The notes below the pieces were generated by a model. That model ran no database searches. It saw nothing but the letters and a program-made list of their open reading frames with translations, and was not told where the DNA came from. The position numbers were made by a program, and so were the translations under genes. Shown here one piece after another: positions 43,585 through 55,869 of a DNA stretch of 64,000 nucleotides. Source of the DNA: Artemia franciscana (taxonomy: Eukaryota > Arthropoda > Branchiopoda > Anostraca > Artemiidae); contig NC_088867.1 of the NCBI RefSeq assembly GCF_032884065.1, forward strand, positions 50,775,317-50,839,316, written 5' to 3'. Position 1 is the stretch's first letter. The number at the start of each line of letters is the position of its first letter.

Positions 43585-44770
43585 TTCAAGTTCGTGGTAA
43601 TAAACTGTAAGTGAAGAGCGACCAGGGTGACCGAACTCTAAAAAACGGAATTTTGATAACAATAGATACATAAAAACTATTGAATTTTTATGCTGATTTT
43701 AGATATATAAGTCTCATTAAGTTTAGTCCCACTCACCGAAATTACGAGCCTTAGAAAATTTGCCTTATTTTCAAAAAAAAAAAAAAAATGAGAAAACAAC
43801 CCCTAAAAATACTAGAATCACAATGAACACCATACCATCAGATTCAGCGTATTAGAGAACCCAACTGTGTAGGTTTCAAGCTCCTATCTGCAAAAATGTG
43901 GAATTTTGAATTTTTTGCCAGAAGAAAGATCACGGATGCGTGTTCCTTTTTTTTTTTTTTTTTTCCCAGGGGTAATCGAATCGAGCCAGTGGTCCTAAAA
44001 TGTTTCAAGAAGGCTCATTCAAACTGAAATTAAAAGTTCTATTGCTCTTTTTGAGTGACCATAAAATTGGAGAGCAACTAGCCCCCCTCCAACGCTCATT
44101 TCTTCCCAAAGTCATCGGATCAAAATTTTGAGATAGCCGTTTTGTTCAACAGGGTCGAAAATTTTTGTAAATATGTCTTTGAGGACGACTTAATCCCCTA
44201 CAATCCCCGGAGGAAGGGCTGCAAGTTATGAACTCTGCCCATTGTGTGCATGTAGTATTGGTTATTGGGAAGCATGCAGACGTTTTCAGAAGGGATTTTT
44301 TGTGGTGGGGGAAGGGGTGGGGTGGGTTTACATGGGTGAACCTCTTCCATTAAGGAATTTTTCATGGGGGAATAGAATTTTCCATGAAGAGGTGAGGGAT
44401 TTCCCAGCATTATTTAAAAAACGATAAGAAATTAAATAAAAAAAATAAGGTTTTTCAACTGAAAGTAAGGAACAACATTAAAACTTAAAAGGAACAGAAA
44501 ATATAACGTATATGAGGATACGCCCCCTCGTCAATACCTCGCTCTTTGCGCTCAACATTTTTTTAGTACTTTCGAAAGAACTATTTGTTCTACTTAAGCG
44601 GCCTTCGTGATTCAGGAGTCATTCTTAGAGAATTGGAACAAAGTTCGAACTTAAGCGTAAAGAGCGGGGTATTGATGAGGCGGCGAACCCCCTCGTATTA
44701 CATATATGAGGGAGTTTCTTCCCCTCGTCAGTACCTCACCCTTTACGCTAAAGTTTGAATTTTGTTAAAT
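43585..44770 (-). repeat. Family A copy, tail plus module
   Basis: Tip caagttcgtggtaataaact at about 43588; tail with tcagattcagcgtattagag; C/G-rich part near 44050-44400; then a palindromic module with ctgaaagtaaggaacaacat (about 44460) and agcgtaaagagcggggtatt. It ends near 44770. Confidence 0.85.
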
Positions 44771-44914
44771 AATGGCCGTTATAAGCAATAATTTGTTTGT
44801 GTTATTTTCCGGCCAATTTTAGCATTTAGTATCAGCTAAAGCACCTTCATAACTATGATTTTTATGTGATAATAAACCAAATATATTGTATGTTGTTGGC
44901 TTGTGGTTGTTATT

Positions 44915-44975
44915 AAATAAAAAGAAAAGTTTTTTCGAACTGAAAGTAAGGAACAACATTAAAACGTAAATAACA
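44915..44975 (-). repeat. Family A module fragment
   Basis: ttcgaactgaaagtaaggaa then caacattaaaac: a 60-bp piece of the module end, 145 bp beyond the preceding copy. Confidence 0.7.
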
Positions 44976-45004
44976 ACCAAAAGAAAAATCAGAGAAAATT
45001 GCGG

Positions 45005-45700
45005 TTCAAACAGTTCATTGTAACGAACTGTAAGGAAGGAGCGACCCTGCTCAATATAGTAACGAAACTCTAAAAAACTTTTTTTTTCTAAATTTGATAC
45101 CAATAGATATATTAAAGGAATGTGCATTTTATGCTGATTTCAAATATACAAATTTCATTAAGTTTAGTCGTGCTCATGAAAGGCTACGAGCCTGACAAAA
45201 TTTTACTGATTTTTGAAAAAAGGGGGAAAAAACTCCTAAAAGTCAAGTGATCCTAATGAAAATCACACCATCAGATTCAGCGTATCAGAGAACTTAGCTG
45301 TGTAGGTTTCAAGCTCATATCTGGAAAAATGTGGAATTTTGTATTTTTTGCCAAAAGAACACGGATGCGTTTTAATTTGTTTTTTTTCCAGGGTTGATCA
45401 TATCAACCCATCAGTCCTAGAATATTAGAAGAGGACTCATTCAAACGGAAATTAAAAGTTTTAGTGGCCTTTTTAAGTGACAAAAAAATTGGAGGGTACG
45501 TAGGCCACCTCCTCCGCCACTTTTTGCCCAAAATCGTTCGATCAAAATTTTGGCCATTTTGTTCATGATAGTTGAATGGTCCAATAACTATACCTTTGGG
45601 TATAACGTGACCCTCTCCCCTCACAGCCCCAGGGGAAATGTCTTTAAGTTATGAAATTTGCCCATTGCTTACGCATAGTATTTGTTATTGGGATGATCCA
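45005..45700 (-). repeat. Family A tail copy
   Basis: Tip caaacagttcattgtaacga, then gaaggagcgaccctgctcaa, tcagattcagcgtatcagag and gttgatcatatcaacccatc. It ends near gtatttgttattgggatg. Confidence 0.85.
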
Positions 45701-47507
45701 TGGGATCTTATGTTATTGGGATCTAAAAAATAGATGTTCAAAGAAAGCAAGAACTTTAAAGGAGATAATCATGGAAGAAGTTCAAACTCAGTTAATACAT
45801 TGGTGCATCTTAAATTCAGTAAGTCAGAGAGGCAAGAAATTTCCTCAAGAAATTATTTTTAGTTTAAAATATTCTAAAGAAATTTGACTTTCATTACAGC
45901 TGTGGCCAGACCTCCCTCGTTAACCAGGCATGGCTTGAATGTGTAGTTTTATCGTTGGACGACTATAGTCGTTCCGATTTGATCTGTAGCTGGTCTTTAT
46001 CCCACAAGACCAAGATGAAAGCTGGTACGTGTATCATTTCATTTTCAATTAAAAGACCAGGAAAAGGTATTTTTCAAGATTTAAAGAGGATAAATAGAAC
46101 ACGCCCTTCTCGCAATTGCTGCTTCTACATCATAAATGATGTGCAAAAAGTAGATGTTCTCTGACTGGAAAACATATTTTCACGGAGAGAGAGGTATTCC
46201 AGTATTCTGGAAATTCCAGATAAAGCAATTTTAATCGTCAGGGTAATTGATCTACGGTCTGTACATAACAGTTGGTTTGGACTCTTCTGGAAGAACAAAT
46301 GATTTCGTCAAAATAGCAAGCAATTTGTAAACCACAAGAACTCATTTTATAAATGGAAAAAATCACGTAAATCAGTAAGATGGCCTCGGAAGCATTTTAA
46401 ACATGGTGCTGGAACATTGTGAAGAATCTTGAGAAAAAAGTTTGCAATCTCTTTGGTAAATGATCGATTATTTGTAGAACCTCATAAAAAACTTTTCTTC
46501 AAGCAATTTTTTCAGTTTGTAGTTTTGCGCAGATAATTTTTTCCTTTAAGACGAAAGGAAGTGAAATTATATTTTAAACCCATAGTGATGTAAGAAGAAT
46601 AGGCATTTAAACATTTTTATCCAGGTCCTTTAAAATCTAGTTTTTGGTAAAAACAAAAAATTATGTTTAAACTAAGATTTTCTGAATTACAGCAGTTTTA
46701 GATAAATAAGATCTGTCCAATGTATTGTTGAGCTATTTTGTTGAATATGATTTATCTCAAGGCTCATTAGAGATACTAAAACTTATTTTTAAGTTACAAG
46801 AACAGAAATAAATAATTACATATTCCGTTATGCATTGATGTTAACCATGGAGAGTTAAAAATTGAATATTTACATGGTATAAGAAGGAAGTATAAGGAGT
46901 ATGCATTAAGGAAGTATGTGAATCCAAAATCTGAAGTAACACATAGAAGGGGGGGGATTTGAAATCCAAGTTTAATTTAACTTGAAGTTTTTAGTGGTGC
47001 TGAACTTCCTTTAAAATCGTGGGGACAAAAATAAAACAAATTTTCATCGTTTTACAAGAGAGGGGCAGATAAATTACTGTTCTATACTTCTGGGGGGGGG
47101 GGCTACACAAATCTTTCCATGGACAAGTACTACATATATTGCATACATTCTTACTACTGTTGGACGAGTTGGGACAAAACTATCGGGTAAAAGAGTTCAA
47201 ACTGGTTAACACCCTCTGGATACAGCCGTGGAAGGAATATTAGTCCTGAGTTCTTTATTTAACAATAAATTTCATAAAAAATTACTTCAAGACAATTTCC
47301 CCCATAAGGCTCCATGGCTGGGAAAGAACAGGGGAGAAAAAATATCAACACAAAAAAATATAAACAAAATCCTGAAAAATCGAGTCGCCCACCTTAATAA
47401 TCCTAAAAATAACAATCTAGGCAGGGGTTAGGACAGGATTTCACCAACTCAATTAAATATCCAATTCGGTCCAGAGACATCAACCTCAAGGGAAACCGGA
47501 TAAAAAA
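45701..47507. other. Intergenic segment
   Basis: No recognised gene or repeat. Short open frames (45651-45887, 45955-46164, 47228-47431) have no visible domains. A 12-base G run lies near 47091. Confidence 0.4.
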
Positions 47508-47950
47508 TTATTTACTAGTTAGAAAATCTGTAACATAATTTTCGAACATACCAAACGAGCGGCAGCTTCGTGCGAACTCTGGGAGCGTGTTCCAGATCCT
47601 GTTGCAAACTGTCAGAGGGTTAAAGTCAGACCTCACTGATGGACTGTGAAGAATCTGTAAATCGTTGGAAGTGTGGAGATGATAAGTCGATTGATCAGAA
47701 ACAAAAGATATATTATTACATAGAACAGCAGGAAGATGGCATGCAACTATAAAAGAATGAAAGAAGATCAAGAAAGAAAATAGAGAGATTTCAAATCAAG
47801 CAAGGGTTTAAGTGAAGATCGGTTAGTTTCCTGAATAAGAGTCCTTGCTTTATCATAAAGTTTTGAAAGTAGTTCTGTAGTTTTGGTAGTTCTGGTTTGA
47901 AATAGTAGTTCTGGTAAGTCAAAGCAGAAAAACATAGTGCACTTATTTTG
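47508..47950 (-). mobile_element. LINE 3' remnant (reverse transcriptase C-terminal tail)
   Basis: The minus-strand frame at 47771-47508 reads STYHLHTSNDLQILHSPSVR, then CNRIWNTLPEFARSCRSF and FENYVTDFL. The pattern H.(T/S)..DL, a short basic stretch, IWN.LP, then F...(V/L)..FL is the usual C-terminus of CR1/Jockey-type non-LTR reverse transcriptases. Upstream (to about 47950), AYSLL-like LINE sequence in another frame (RTTKTTELLSKLYDKARTL) suggests the preceding part. The copy is short and broken. This is a second LINE lineage, distinct from the one at 11.4-12.3 kb. Confidence 0.6.
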
Positions 47951-48382
47951 AAGAAATTTAATATATTTTCCCTAGTTACAATTTTATCCTGGCGAATTAA
48001 CATTTCTTGTCCCAGCACTAAGCACTCTGAGGCTACAAAATGACAAGTGCTTTCTTATACTTGTGACTACAATTTTGTCCAAGTCCAAATAAGTGAATGT
48101 TCGGGACCGACTGCCCTGAGACAAGGCTAGCGAAGACCATAGAGAAGAGTCACAGTCCATCAGCAGCATCAGCAACTATTTTCTGGAATAAGACTAGCTT
48201 GAATATAAAACAAATTAGACAAATGAGTATAAGAAATTTATAATGAGTAATTTGTGATTTAATTGCATTGGTTTATTTTTGTGACGGACGTCAAGCGTCA
48301 TATTCTTTCGATCCAACTACATTATTTCTTATTTGTATGCCAGAAAAGAAAGCTGGATAACTTTATCTTTTTTACCCGGTAT
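47951..48382. other. Spacer upstream of the head-to-head family A pair
   Basis: May contain more of the decayed LINE on the minus strand (to about 48175), but no motif is secure. The rest is AT-rich and unassigned. Confidence 0.3.
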
Positions 48383-49996
48383 CAAACAGTTCGTGGTAAT
48401 GAACTGTAGTAAGGAGCGACCCGGCTCAATAGTAACCGAAACTCTAAAAAAAGAATTTTGATACCAATAGCTACATCAAAAGAATCGCATTTTAATGCAG
48501 GTTTTGAATATATAAGTTTCATCTAGGTTAGTCTTACCCATCAGAAGTTACGAGCCTGAGAAAACTTGCCTCATTTTAGAAAATAGGGGTAACACCCCCT
48601 AAAGGTCATACAATCTTATCGAAAATCACACCATCAGATTTCGCATTTTTTGCCAGAAGAGAGATCACGGATGCGTGTTTATTTGTTTATTGCTTTTTGT
48701 TTCTTTTTTCCCAACAGGGGTGATCGTATCGACTCAGTGGCCATAGAAAGTCGCGAGAGGGCTCATTATAACGGAAATTAAAAGTTCTAATGCCCTTTTT
48801 AAGTGACCAAAAAATTGGAGGGCATCTAGTTCCCCCTCCACGCTCATTTTTCCCCAAAGTCACCGGGTCAAAATTCTGAGATAGCCATTTTATTCACCAT
48901 AGCCGAAAAACCTAATAACTATGTCTTTGTGGACGACTTACTCCCCCACAGTCCCCGTAGGAGGGGCTGCAAGTTACAAACTTTGACCTGTGTTTACATA
49001 TAGTAATGGTTACTGGGAAGTGTACAGACGTTTTGAGGGGGATTTTTTTGGTTTAGGGGGGAGAGTTGAGGGGGAGTTACGTGGGAGGATATTTCCATGG
49101 AGGAACTTCTCTGGGGGGAAGAGAATTTCAATGAAGGGGGCGCGGGATTTTCTAGCATTATTAAAAAAAATGCAAAAATAAATATGAAAAGTTTTTTCTA
49201 CTGAAAATAAGGAGCAGCATTAAGACTTTAAACAAACAAAATTATTGCGCAAATGAGGGGTTTATCTCCTCGTCATACCTCACTCTTTACGCTAAAGAAT
49301 TTTTAGTAATTTCAACTATTTATTCTACGGCCTTTGTGATTCAGAGGTCATTCTTAAGGAAGTGAGACAAAATTTAAGCTTTAGTGTAAAGAGCGAGGTA
49401 TCGACAAGGGACGAACCCCCTCATATACGCAATAGAAACATACGAATATAGAAGTTCGTTGCGTAAGTTAATTCGTAAGTTACGTATATTTTTTACTAAT
49501 GAAAACGTTCGTAAAAAATTAAAAGTTCTAGTTGCCTTTTTAAGTAATCGAAAAATTGGAGGGCAACTAGGCCTCCTCCCTCGCTCCTTCTTTCTCAAAA
49601 TCTTCCGATTAAAACTATGAGAAAACCATTTAGCAAAAAAAAAAAAAAATATGCAAATTTTGTTTTGATTATTTATGTGCGGAGAGCCAAGATCAAAACA
49701 TGCATTAATTCAAAAACGTCCAAAAATTAAATAAAAAAAAAGTTTTTTTTTTTAAATGAAAGTAAGGAGCAACATTAAACTTAAAACGAACAGAAATTAC
49801 TTCGTATATGAAAGGGACTTTTCCTCCTCAATGCCCCGCTCTTTGCGCTAAAGTTTTTTCCTGTTTTAAAAAGTAGAGTTAAGAGAAAGAGTCAAACTTT
49901 AGCGTAAAGAGCGAGGTGTTGAGGAGGAAAAGCCCCTTTTATATACTGCGTAATTTCTGTTCGTTTTAAGTTTTAATGTGGCTCCTTACTTTCATT
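48383..49996 (-). repeat. Family A copy, left arm of the pair
   Basis: Order from the left: tip, tail (tcaccgggtcaaaattctga, cagtccccgtaggaggggct), P2 (about 49195-49440), spacer with tgtgcggagagccaag, and P1 (about 49755-49996). This is the most complete arm in the window. Confidence 0.88.
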
Positions 49997-50073
49997 TTTA
50001 AAAAAATGTTTTTTTATTTAATTATATTTAGGCATTGGTGCTATATGAAATTAAATTAAAAAAAAAAAAATTT

Positions 50074-51433
50074 AACTGAAAGTAAGGAGCGACATTAAAA
50101 CTTAAAACGAACAGAAATTACTCCGTATATGAAAGAAGCTGCTCCCACCTCAAAGCCCCGCTCTTTGTGCTAAAGTTTGACTCTTTCTCTCAAATCTACT
50201 TTTTAAAACAGTGAAAAGCTTAGGTGTGAAGAGCGGGGCGCTGAGGAGGGAACAGCTTCTTTCATATACGGAGTAATTTCCGTTCGTTTTAAGTTTTAAT
50301 GTCGCTCCTTACTTTCAGTTAAAAAAACTTGCTTTTTTATTTAATTTATGAACGTTTCTTAATTAATGTATGTTTTGATTTTGGCTCTCCGCACATGAAT
50401 ACTTAGAACGAAATTTGCATATTTTTTTTTTGGCTGGATGGCCTTTTCTTAGTTTTGATCGGATGATTTTGAGAAAAAGGAGTGGGAGAGGAGGCTTTGT
50501 TGCCCTTCAATCTTTTGGCTACTTAAAAAGGCAACTAGAACTTTTAATTTCTTACGAACGTTTATATTGTTAAAAAATATACGTAACTTCCGAATTAACT
50601 TTCGTAACGAACTTCTATATTCATGTATTTTTATTACGTATATGAGGGGGTTTGCCCCCTCTTTAATGCCTTGCTCTTTACGCTAAAGCTTAAATTTTGT
50701 TCCAATTCTTCAAGAATGGCCCCTGAATCACAAAGGCCATAGAAGAGATAGTTGAAATTACTAAAAATACTTTAGCGTAAAGAGCAGGTATTTAGGAATA
50801 GATGACACCCTTATATGCGTAATAATTTCCGTTCTTTTTGTTTTATTGCTGCTCCTTACTTTCAGTTGAAAAAACTTTTTCATATTTATCTTTTCATTGC
50901 TTTTTGTTTTAAATAATATTAGAAAATCCTGCGCCCCCTTTATGGAAATCCTTTCCTCCAATGACAAATTCCTCCATGGAAAGATTCTCCCATGTAACCC
51001 CCTCCCTATCCAAGAAAAAATTCCCCTGAAAGCGTCTATACACTTCTCAATAACCATTACTATATTTATATACTGGTCAAAGTTTGTAACTTGTAGCCCT
51101 TCCGCCGAGGACTGTGAGGGAGTAAGTCGTCCCCAAAGACATATTTATTAGGTTTTTCGACTATGCTGAACAAAATGGCTATCTCGAATTTTGATCCGTT
51201 GACCTTGGGAAAAAATAAGCGTGGGAGGGGTTCTAGGTGCCCTCCAATATGTTTCGCCATTTAAAAAGGGCACTAGAACTTTTAATTTCCGTTAGAATGA
51301 GCCTTCTAGCAACATTCTCGCAATCCAATTCTTTTGATGTATCTATTAGTATCAAAATCCCACTTTTTAAAGTTTCGTTTATTGTTGAGCCGGATCGCTC
51401 CTTACTACAGTTCGTTACCACGAACTGTTTGAT
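50074..51433 (+). repeat. Family A copy, right arm of the pair
   Basis: P1 at 50079-50322, spacer with ttggctctccgcacatgaat, P2 at about 50625-50875, then the tail with an internal deletion after gagccttctagcaacattct, and an intact tip. Confidence 0.88.
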
Positions 51434-51579
51434 TTGAAACCATCAAAAAGAACATAAAACCTTCTTTTGCATGACATTTTATTAAAGTTTTTAGAATCCA
51501 CAGAGAACGAAAACTTTTAGAAGTCACACCTATTTGTATAAGTAAACACTTTTTCCTTCTGTATTGAATAAAGAAAAAA

Positions 51580-52536
51580 GAAGTATCTTCAACTGAAAGT
51601 AAGGAGCAACATTAAAATTTACTACTATTAGTAATTATTACTTATATGAGGGGTTTTGCCCCCTTCTTAATGAAAATCTTTTCACGCTAAAGTTTTATAG
51701 TACTTTGGAAAAACTTCTTATTGTTCTAATTAAATGACCCTATTTCAGGGGTCGTTCTTAAAGAAATGAGACAAAAAGTCAAGCTTCAGCCAAAAGAGCA
51801 AGGCATCAAGAAGGGGGCAAACCCCTTTCATATACGTAATAATTTCTTTGCGATTTAATTTTTTTGTGTCGCTCCTTACTATCAATTGAAAAAAACTTTT
51901 TTTTTTGGTTAAGTTCTGATTATTTTTGAAATGATGCTAAGAAATCCGGATTTCCCTCCACGACAATATCCTCTAGGCAATTCGATCTCGGTGAGAATTT
52001 GCCCCAGGTGATTACCATTAACATCTCCACATGCAAAATTGAGTCGGTATAAGAGATAGTAAGACAATTAAAATAATTTCGTAGAGGAATTCTAGCAAAT
52101 TCCCTCGTTGTAAAATTTTCTCCGAAAAGTTCACCTCTAGGAAACTTCCTTCCCCATCGAAAATTCTTCCGCAGAAAATCCTCCCAGCAGAAAATTTACC
52201 CTTCCTTCCCCAACCTTAAAATGTATGCATTTATTCCCAATAGCATATTATAGCCTAGGTAAACAATGGGCGCATTTCGTAACCTAAGAACCTTTCCCCA
52301 GGGGCTCTGGGGGTCACCTCCAAAGACACAGATATCGGACCTTTCAACTATGTTGAACAATATGACTATCACAAAATTTTGACCAAACGGCTTTGGTGAA
52401 AAAAGGAGCATGGGAGGGGCTAGATGCCCTCTAGACCTTTTGGTCACCTAAAAAGAATATTAGAACTTTTACTTTCCGTTTCAATGTACCCTTTCCATAT
52501 ATTTTAAGGCTATTGATTTGATACGATGACCCCTGG

Positions 52537-52590
<54 letters not shown>

Positions 52591-52905
52591 TCCGTGATAT
52601 TTCTTTTGGCAAATTCCACATTTTTGAAGACAGGAGCTTGAAACCCCTACAGAAGGGATTTTCTTATACACTGAATGTGAAGGCGTGATTTTCTTGAAGA
52701 TTTCTTGACTTTTAGAAAATTAGGCAAACTTTCTCTGGCTCGTAGCCTTTGATGAGTAAAACTAAATTTAATAAGTCTTATATATTTGAAATCAGCGTAA
52801 GTAGCCAATTCGTTCGGTATATCTATTGATATCAAAATTACTTATTTAGAATTGCGGTTTGGTCTGAGTCACTCCTTACTTACAGTTCGTTATCCCGAAC
52901 AATTT
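51580..52905 (+). repeat. Family A copy, diverged
   Basis: Begins caactgaaagtaaggagcaa; a module with ttatatgaggggttttgccc follows, then a tail with ggggctctgggggtcacctc. It ends with the tip cagttcgttatcccgaacaa. It directly follows the head-to-head pair after about 145 bp. Confidence 0.82.
52537..52587. repeat. 51-base poly(A) tract inside family A
   Basis: An uninterrupted A run between gacccctgg and gtatccgtgat. Other family A copies carry a short A-rich caaacaaataaac-type stretch at this place, so it is a local expansion and not a retrotransposition tail. Confidence 0.9.
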
Positions 52906-53939
52906 GATTAGCAATGGAAGCAGAATTCAGCTGCTTATTCATTTTTGACAAAACAATATAATATTCAAAGAAAACAGATAAATCATACGGTTTAATTTGG
53001 GAATGATTATTGAATATTTGGTGGTATCTAATCAGTTAATTCAAAAGAGAAACAAGAACTATCAAACCGACTTCAATAATTGTTCGGTTAAGGTATGAAT
53101 ATCGTTAGCAAACAGCCGTGGGCTGACACATATTATCGTCTCAGCCTAATTTATTGTGTATCAAGGCACGCCCCAAGACTATTTCTGATCCTTCGTATTT
53201 CGTCAAGTATTTATAGGTAATTACATTCTCGTGCCGTCCATAATTCATTATAGGCTGATCAAAGATCGATTACCAATTTGGCTACCTGGCTGTTTTGAAA
53301 GGAGTGTCCGAGGCAAAAGGTTTGCGAAAGTATTGTGGGTAAGCTATGTGGCGCATGCCTTGTCATCTTCAATAAACAGTTAGAGTGATCGAGATAACCA
53401 CAAGGAAATTGGTTTCCACGTAGGAGCAAATTGTGCGGGGCACTTAAAAAAAAAAGACAAGCTGGCGCTAGTATTGTAAAGAAAAATCACCAGCCCTGTC
53501 CATATAGTGCTTGATGATTCTGTTCTGTTTTTCTGCCTACCTTATAGCCCGTACAGTCGCATGGGAGAACGCTCAAAAACCGACCGGTATTCCCATAGTA
53601 TTGTCAGTTTTGTGGCTAGGAATTTTTCCTAGTTTCACTGTGGTACCGATGGGTTTTCGGCTTGTCGTCGAAAATCGAATAATAGCAATAATAAAACATG
53701 ATTCTGATCTTAGCACAGATCAAGGCCACGCAGTCAAATACAGCAAATTCCAGACGTTCATAAAATGACGATCATTTAGCAGTTGAAAACTTTTCCCCAA
53801 GCCACACATTAATCCTGCTGTTCATAGCCAGCGCAATAGCGCTGCCTAAGTAAATAGTGACAAGGCTTCAATGTACTATTTATTTTTGTATCTGGTCACT
53901 TCATATGGACGGGTTTGTCGCAAAAGACTTTTAAGAGAT
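52906..53939. other. Intergenic segment
   Basis: The least repeat-like kilobase of the right half. An 85-codon open frame at 53511-53768 (hydrophobic, IPIVLSVLWLGIFPSFTVVP) has no recognised family and no clear splice context. No RNA gene seen. Confidence 0.4.
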
Positions 53940-54420
53940 TCGATTGAAAATTAAAAGTTTTAGAGTCCTTTTTAAGAGTCAAAGGTGTGTGAAGGCCAAC
54001 AAGCCCCCCTCCCATGCCTTGATCAGCTACCCTGCCCCCAAGGACATCCAAACAGAATTTTAACATATTCAATTTGTTCCAAATAGTTGAAAGGTCCAGT
54101 AACCATGCCTCCAGGGATGAAATGACCCCACAGATCTTAGAACAAGGGCTCTAAGTTATTGAAGTTGCCCAATATTTACATATAGGTTTTGTTATTTTAA
54201 AACGGGGGCATGTTTGATCCTGTGCATCCAGAAATGCTAAAGGTATTAAGATAAGACTTTCAGGGACTGCTGAGGGGTATATTAAACGTAATCAAAAGAC
54301 TTTATGTGCATACAGGATGTCAGAAGACTGTATCAGGAATATCTCAGTTACGGTTTAGGGTGCTAAGTTTAAACTTTCAGGGCCAGTTGACTAGAATCTT
54401 TGAATAACCTCAAAATACTA
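53940..54420 (-). repeat. Family A/B-related fragment
   Basis: aaaattaaaagttttagagt, gcccccctcccatgccttga and aggtccagtaaccatgcctc follow the minus-strand order of the family A tail. From 54230 the words (aggtattaagataagacttt, gtcagaagactgt) follow family B. Confidence 0.65.
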
Positions 54421-54505
54421 TGTGCATTCTACTACGACTACAACTATGTAGTAGTATATTTTATTATATATATACTTATATATGTATACTTATATATGTA
54501 GTTTT

Positions 54506-54657
54506 ATATTTTCAAAATAAAAAATGAAGATGATATAGATATTTTAGTCGTGATTTTTCCTATGAGACAAATAATATTTGTAGTAACACTTTTTTTTCTT
54601 TTTTTTACTTTGAATTTTTCGACTTCAAATTTTTTGGACTGTATTTTCAATAAATCA
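54506..54657 (+). repeat. 152-bp dispersed duplicate, copy 1
   Basis: Identical to 59028-59179 except for one base (tattttcaat against tatttccaat). It ends in AATAAATCA, beyond which the copies differ. Confidence 0.95.
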
Positions 54658-55164
54658 ATCGACTACTTCTAAGCATCAGCACTGTTTCTGCTTTTCAGAA
54701 AAATAGAAACGAAAAAAAAGGAAAACAGAACAGAACACAAACAAGTTCCGTCAAAAACAAACAAGTTCCGTCAAAAACAAGTGACCTGTTGCTACTTTCT
54801 GTTTTTTTTTTTTTGAAAACAAGAAACAGCTGTTTTTATATTCCCCAAAGGTAGCAAGCTTTAAGAATAACTTAAACCCAAGCACTTGGATAAACGAAGA
54901 AAAAAATAAAAACAGAAAACAGGCAAAAAACAGAAACAGAAAAAAAGGTTACCAAAATACAAACAGAAAAATAAACAGGTCCGACATAAACAGATGTCCT
55001 GTTTCTGTTAATTTTTTTTTTAAACAGAAACTGGCTAGACAAAAACAGGAAAAGACATAAAAAACGGAAGTAGCGTTATGCTTAAATAGGACTATTACGA
55101 CTGCCACAGTTACGACTTCTACGTCTAATACTACTACGATTAAAACTACTACAACTGTTAAGGG
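54658..55164. repeat. A-rich simple repeat region
   Basis: Degenerate acagaaac/aaaaaca repeats. The word acaaacaagttccgtcaaaa occurs twice in tandem (54737-54780). A diverged form (acaggtccgacataaacag) appears near 54980. No gene. Confidence 0.6.
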
Positions 55165-55368
55165 TATTTTTTGAAAATCCGGGATACATTCTCAGGTTCA
55201 TAGCTTTTGCTTGGTAGCTTTAAACCTAATAAATTTTATATATTTGGATTCAGCTTGAAAAGCCATTTCTTTTGATGTAATTATTACCAAAATTACTTTT
55301 TTAGACTTCTGGTCACTATTAGGTCAAGTCACTCATTACTTACAGTCCATTACCACCAACCGTTTGGT
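55165..55368 (+). repeat. Family A tail end
   Basis: attctcaggttcatagcttt, ttctttgatgtaattattac, cactcattacttacagtcca and a diverged tip accaaccgtttggtat. Confidence 0.75.
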
Positions 55369-55869
55369 ATCTATATTGTGTGGTAATTATAGAAATATTT
55401 GTTTCCTATATTGAGGAAACAAAGTATTTCGAAGCACTTCTTCTTGAGCCCTACAACAACGGACTAGAAATTAAATTTTTGCCAAAATTTGTATATTCCA
55501 TCAACATTTTTACCTTATCAGCTGAAAATCTGCATGATTTCTTACCTCCTAGGTCACTGAAGCCACCATTACCTTAATCTTGTGGGAAACCTCTGGGAAT
55601 AAACTTATTTAATTTTTATTTAAACAAACTTAGTAATAAACTTTAATAAACTTATTCAAGTTTTATTTTTGTGTTATCTTGATGCATTTGTTCAAGGTTG
55701 GACTAGTTTTTGTCAATTGCCTCCTTTGGCGTAGACTAAAAAAAAATATCGTGACGGGGGCAAAGTCATTTTGTTTTTGAAGAAACTAGACCCAGGTTAA
55801 CAATGGAAAACTAAAAGAGGATGGAATTGAGCCAAATTGAGCGTTAGACAATTTCAGTTGTATGAATAG
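55369..55869. other. Spacer
   Basis: AT-rich, unassigned. The open frame at 55380-55577 has no recognised domain. Confidence 0.35.

Larger units (their letters stand above)
48383..51433. mobile_element. Head-to-head family A pair, 3.05-kb foldback with hairpin tips
   Basis: The left outer end starts caaacagttcgtggtaatga and the right outer end is its reverse complement (cgttaccacgaactgtttg). Arms 48383-49996 and 50074-51433 face each other across an AT-rich centre of about 77 bp. Each outer tip can itself fold (acagttcg, 6-base loop, cgaactgt). Inside, each arm carries its own P1 and P2 palindromes. The right arm has lost about 290 bp of the tail. No transposase or other reading frame is present. 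This may be the original form of the family or two insertions placed together by chance. Confidence 0.7.

Noticed and set aside
52537-52587. Poly(A) tail of a retrotransposed sequence
   Set aside because: It lies inside a family A copy, with element sequence continuing on both sides, so it is an internal A expansion.
53511-53768. Possible membrane-protein exon
   Set aside because: The hydrophobic frame has no convincing splice sites or recognised family, and such frames are expected by chance in AT-rich DNA.
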